DNA from: Climacteris rufus
Lineage: Eukaryota; Chordata; Aves; Passeriformes; Climacteridae
Length of the DNA stretch: 64,000 bases
Reading direction: 5' to 3'
Assembly: GCA_013398175.1 (NCBI GenBank)
Contig: VZRZ01006827.1
Coordinates: 2,641,212-2,705,211, forward strand
Positions 60,351-64,000 of this stretch are shown piece after piece. The notes under the pieces were generated by a model. The model had not been told where the DNA came from. It saw nothing but the letters and a program-made list of their open reading frames with translations, and searched no databases. The position numbers and the translations under genes were made by a program. Every line of letters begins with the position of its first letter. Position 1 is the first letter of the stretch.

Positions 60351-63300
60351 AACAGGTTCATGTCTGGCTTTGTTGCTTTCCCCCCGCACTATAAAGATCA
60401 CCGCGTCCCTTCTTTTGTTAGAACAGACGTAGTTAAAAGAGGCTTTTATTTTTTTCTCGTTCAGCACTGTTTTAGGCGGAAGGAAGAACTGCCCGAACGG
60501 AAGGCAGGAACGCAGCGCCGGGAGCCTCCGAACGAGGCTGCCTAGGGCTGGGGAGGGGGCTTTCTTTGTTCTTTAAAATAGTCCCTTGAGAACTAAGGCG
60601 AGGAAAACTACTGGGGGTTTTTTGTTTGTTTGTTTGTTTTGGGGTTTTTTTTTTGGTTTGGGGTTTGGTTTGGCTGTTTTGTTGTTTGGTTTTTTTTTCC
60701 AGTGTTTCGCCTCAGGCGGGAGAGGGGTGAGTCATTTGGGCATTGCGTTAATGGAAAATGTTTGTCAAGCCGAGGGAGATACGGTGGGAGTGCCCGGCTG
60801 AAGCCTTGCTTGGAAACGAGATGAGAATGGCGGGACTGTTTTTAAACAATATATGATTCCTAAACAATATCCAGGCCGAGTTGTCTTTGGTTGGTTGGTT
60901 GCTGATTTGTTGTGGGGCTTTTTGTTTTTCTTTTTTTCTTCTTTGTTTGTTATTTTGGTTTTTCTTTTCTTTTGCTTTCCTGAAATAGCAGAGGACTTTT
61001 TTTTCCCCCCTTTTTTATCATCCCTGTCCTGTTGAAAAAAATTGCATTAGGTATTAATCATCTACCATTTAGAGCTGGACTTTGAAACAACAGCAACTGC
61101 GGGACTTTATTAATAACCATTCTGAAATTTGTGGCTAAAACTTGATTTAAAACACTTCAGGATTTATTTTGTTTGTTTGTTTAGTAATCTCAATTTTGCT
61201 GTATTTAGCACCTTCTATTGGTGTATATTTAGTAGAGAAGGAAGGGATTACGTGAGTCTGAGGCAGAGAATTAATTTGTACAAGGTTCTGATTGGCCCAT
61301 TTGAAAATCCTGAAACAGAGGCCTCCCGGGTTTCATTTTTGCCCTTGCAAACTCGGTGTGAGGAGGGAGGGAGCATTTCTTTTCAAGAGTAGTGCTCATG
61401 CTTCCTTCTCAGGCACTGCAGTATTTCTCTTGGAAATCGGTGGGTTTGGTTTTTTTTGTTTGTGGGTTTGTTTTTTTTTTTGGTGTTTTTTTTTTCCCCG
61501 ATGTTTGAAAAATCAGTGGAAAACAGAAGTATTTTAACAGTTTTCAAAGAAGCTATGGGTAGATTGAGATCTAGTGTAAAATGTTTGGGTTTTTTTTCTA
61601 TTATGTTCCTCGCTAGAAACTGGTTAAATTCAGTATTATAATTCTTTAAGTTCACTATTTCTTTCTCTGCTTTTCTAGCCATGTTTCCTCCTTGAGACAG
61701 CTCATGTGATGAGCTCAGTTTCCTTATATACCAACTCCTAAATATTGTTGTGTTGGCTATGCCACCAACAGGATATTCATGATGTGTTTAAGTACATTTT
61801 TGTTAATACAGGAGAATTGATGAGTTCTATACACTAAATCCTCTTTTTCTTCTGCTGAATTATACCTGGCATGTTTTCCTACAACTACTGCATATCCCTG
61901 TTTTTCCTCAGCAGCCATTCACATTTAATGTAGAAAGGCAATATATTCTTCTACCTCAGGTAAATATTCTTGTTATAAGTGAACACGTTCTCTGTCTGCA
62001 TACCACAGTTAAATAAAAGGTTTGTATACGCAGAAATACAAGAGAGAAATGTATTGTATGATCTGTTTGTGTATGTGACAAATGAGAGTTAAAAGTGTTT
62101 TTTTGAAAAGCAGAATATTTTATTTCATTGTAGGTGTGGAATTTTCCTCCCCAAATTCAGTTTCAACCATTCAGCCAAGCTAAATTCTCAAAAAGGCGGA
62201 AGACTTTAGACTGAAGATCAGGGCATCACAGATGCTGGTGGTCATGAAATAAGCAGTGTTGTATGACCCTAATTTACTTTTGAACTTAAGTCCACACAAA
62301 ATAGATCTTTATGCTTTAAAGGACTAACTGTAACATAAGTAGTGCACTCTCTCAGATTGCCTGCTCACAAGAATCATATTTTACCTGTAGTCACTTGATA
62401 GTTTTCTGGTTTTCCATAAAGCAGTTAAAGATAATATGCAAGACAATATTAACAAAAAAGAGAAGAAGAAAAAAGAAAAAGGAAGTATGTCCAGTTGCAA
62501 AAACATTCGGAAGCATTCTGAGCAACAAGTTTTTAAAAGTTATGCAATAAGAGAACATTAACTATTAGGCTTGATCTTATTAACAATAGACTGTCAAAAA
62601 AAGGTACTTGCATAGTCTTTTGCTTTTAAAATAAACAACTTATTCATATTGTTTTGGTTTGTTTATTATTACTTTGGTTTTGAGGTTGGTTGGTTGGTTG
62701 TTTTATAAAAAGCCTATCTAAGCTTGATTTTTCTCTATTGACCTGATTCAGAGCAGGATAGAAATTCTATTCAAACTCCTTGGCAGTAAGCAGTCTTCCA
62801 AAGTTGTAGAGGAAGATGTAACTTTCTTTATTTTTCCTTTTCTTGTCGCATGAGAATTTGCTATAGACAAAAAATTTTATCAATAATGCAGGTAAGCTAG
62901 AGTATTTACCTAGGCTAACAAAAGGGAATGGAACTAATTGCCTGATACCAGTGCTATCCCCATGATAATCTGGTCTCTTCCCTGTAAATCTTACTTGAAC
63001 ATTTACATCACACAGTCTGTGCAAAGGTTAAGCTTTCACAGATCTTTTATTAAATTACTCTCAAATATCTTCACTCAAATTTTTAGCTTCTTTAGAACCG
63101 TTCTGCAACCTTGCATAGCATACCCAAATATAATAAAGTAGGAATATTTTACATATCTGGTGTAATGTGCTATAGAAATAATTGGAATAATACTATCAGT
63201 AATTTACTTTTCGTAAGCACCTGAAACCAGACATGCTTAGACAACCAATGAACTTTTAAAAGAGTAAGTTACAGTTTATTTCTCTCAAATACATAGTAGA

Positions 63301-64000
63301 AGATCAGTTTAGACTTTGGTAAACGTGTAAGACATTCACAGCGTTTTGGAGGCCGGAAGTTTGTGTGGAAGTCGGGAAGCCAACTGCGGTGCAGCTGGAG
63401 AAAGGCAGCAGGAAAGGGCCTTTGTTTGCAGGTCACATAAAGGCTTTGCGTGTATCTTTTACTAACAGAAAAACAGATTGCCATAACCCGTAGCTGAATC
63501 CTCGTGTGTGGGGCTGTTTGCACGGCCTGACAGGCTTATCGTGGCTGTGGCACAGCCGAGCGCAGGGAGGATCCATCGCTTCGGCACAGCGGCTCTGCCC
63601 GGCGGGGCGCGGGGGCCGCGGGCACCTCCCGCCCGGGCTGCAGCAACTCCCCTCCAATCCTGCCCGGGAAGCAGCTTCCCTCCTTGCCCCCTCCCTCCCC
63701 CTCTATCTCCCGGGGATTACCTTCCCTGCCACCGCTTCCCGTCCTCCCACCTCCCGGCCCTTCCTGCTCCGCGCCTTCCCCACTCATTTTCCTCTCGTTA
63801 ATGCGCAGACGAGGAAGCTGAATGTGCTGGACGACACCACGATGGGGTGATAAGCATCTCGCTCTGGCTGCTGTTAAATCCGGGCTGCGCTTTAAATGCT
63901 TCTAGTGTTTCTTTTATCAACGGCTAGTTTGTATTTTTTGACTGAAGTTTATTTAGACCGTGGTAAGTTTATTTAGCCCAGGGTAAGGTGATTCCCCAAC
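60351..64000. other. Right flank, no gene supported
   Basis: T/G-rich simple sequences (TTTG and GGTTT types) recur at about 60617-60700, 60890-60990 and 61440-61500. A TATAAAG lies at about 60390 in GC-rich surroundings. A CpG-rich island is at about 63540-63800, ending in open sequence with no known protein. In mammals GUCY2C lies beyond this histone locus, but none of its sequence is recognisable here. Confidence 0.5.
63540..63800. promoter_or_regulatory. CpG island of unknown target
   Basis: GC-rich and CpG-containing stretch with C/T-rich tracts near 63680-63780, in otherwise AT-rich flank. It could be the promoter of a gene beyond the window. No TATA, CCAAT pair or open frame decides the direction. 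Confidence 0.4.

Overview
The window is vertebrate nuclear DNA, almost certainly from a bird. It carries intron-containing genes with GT-AG splice sites, a truncated CR1 retroposon with the typical avian 3' end, few other repeats, and intronless replication-dependent histone genes ending in the histone mRNA stem-loop. The gene order matches the human 12p12.3 block read in reverse (MGP - ART4 - SMCO3 - WBP11 - H2AJ/H4C16). Three small assembly gaps or ambiguous stretches sit in GC-rich promoters: N runs at 25205-25270 and 38516-38606, and single Ns at 48188 and 57081.

Region 1 (1-9400) holds two vitamin K-dependent Gla-protein genes in tandem on the + strand. The first is the 3' end of matrix Gla protein (its 5' exons lie before the window). 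The second is a complete four-exon, 100-residue gene that looks like an osteocalcin: signal peptide, ANxF carboxylase-recognition motif, RQKR furin site and a 48-residue mature Gla domain. Human MGP has no such neighbour.

Region 2 (12.8-22.5 kb) holds ART4, a GPI-anchored ecto-ADP-ribosyltransferase with a complete R-S-ExE signature, and the single-exon membrane protein gene SMCO3. Region 3 (25-35.5 kb) is WBP11, a splicing factor, with all eleven coding exons resolved (649 aa) and its 5' non-coding exon probably in or next to a gap.

Region 4 (38.6-59.1 kb) is a cluster of nine histone genes: H2A(+), H1(+), H2B(-), H4(+), H2B(+), H4(-), H3.2(-), H2B(-), H2A(+). Each has a stem-loop, and most have recognisable CCAAT, octamer, TATA or subtype-specific promoter elements. 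The last H2B/H2A pair shares a divergent promoter. The first H2B keeps the same divergent promoter layout but has no H2A on the other side. Copies of the same histone are almost identical at the DNA level over sharply bounded tracts, which points to gene conversion. Just beyond the cluster, at 59.95-60.35 kb, the minus strand carries what looks like the decayed 3' end of an H1-like gene. The rest of the window (about 48.2-56.4 kb and 60.4-64 kb) shows no gene I can support.
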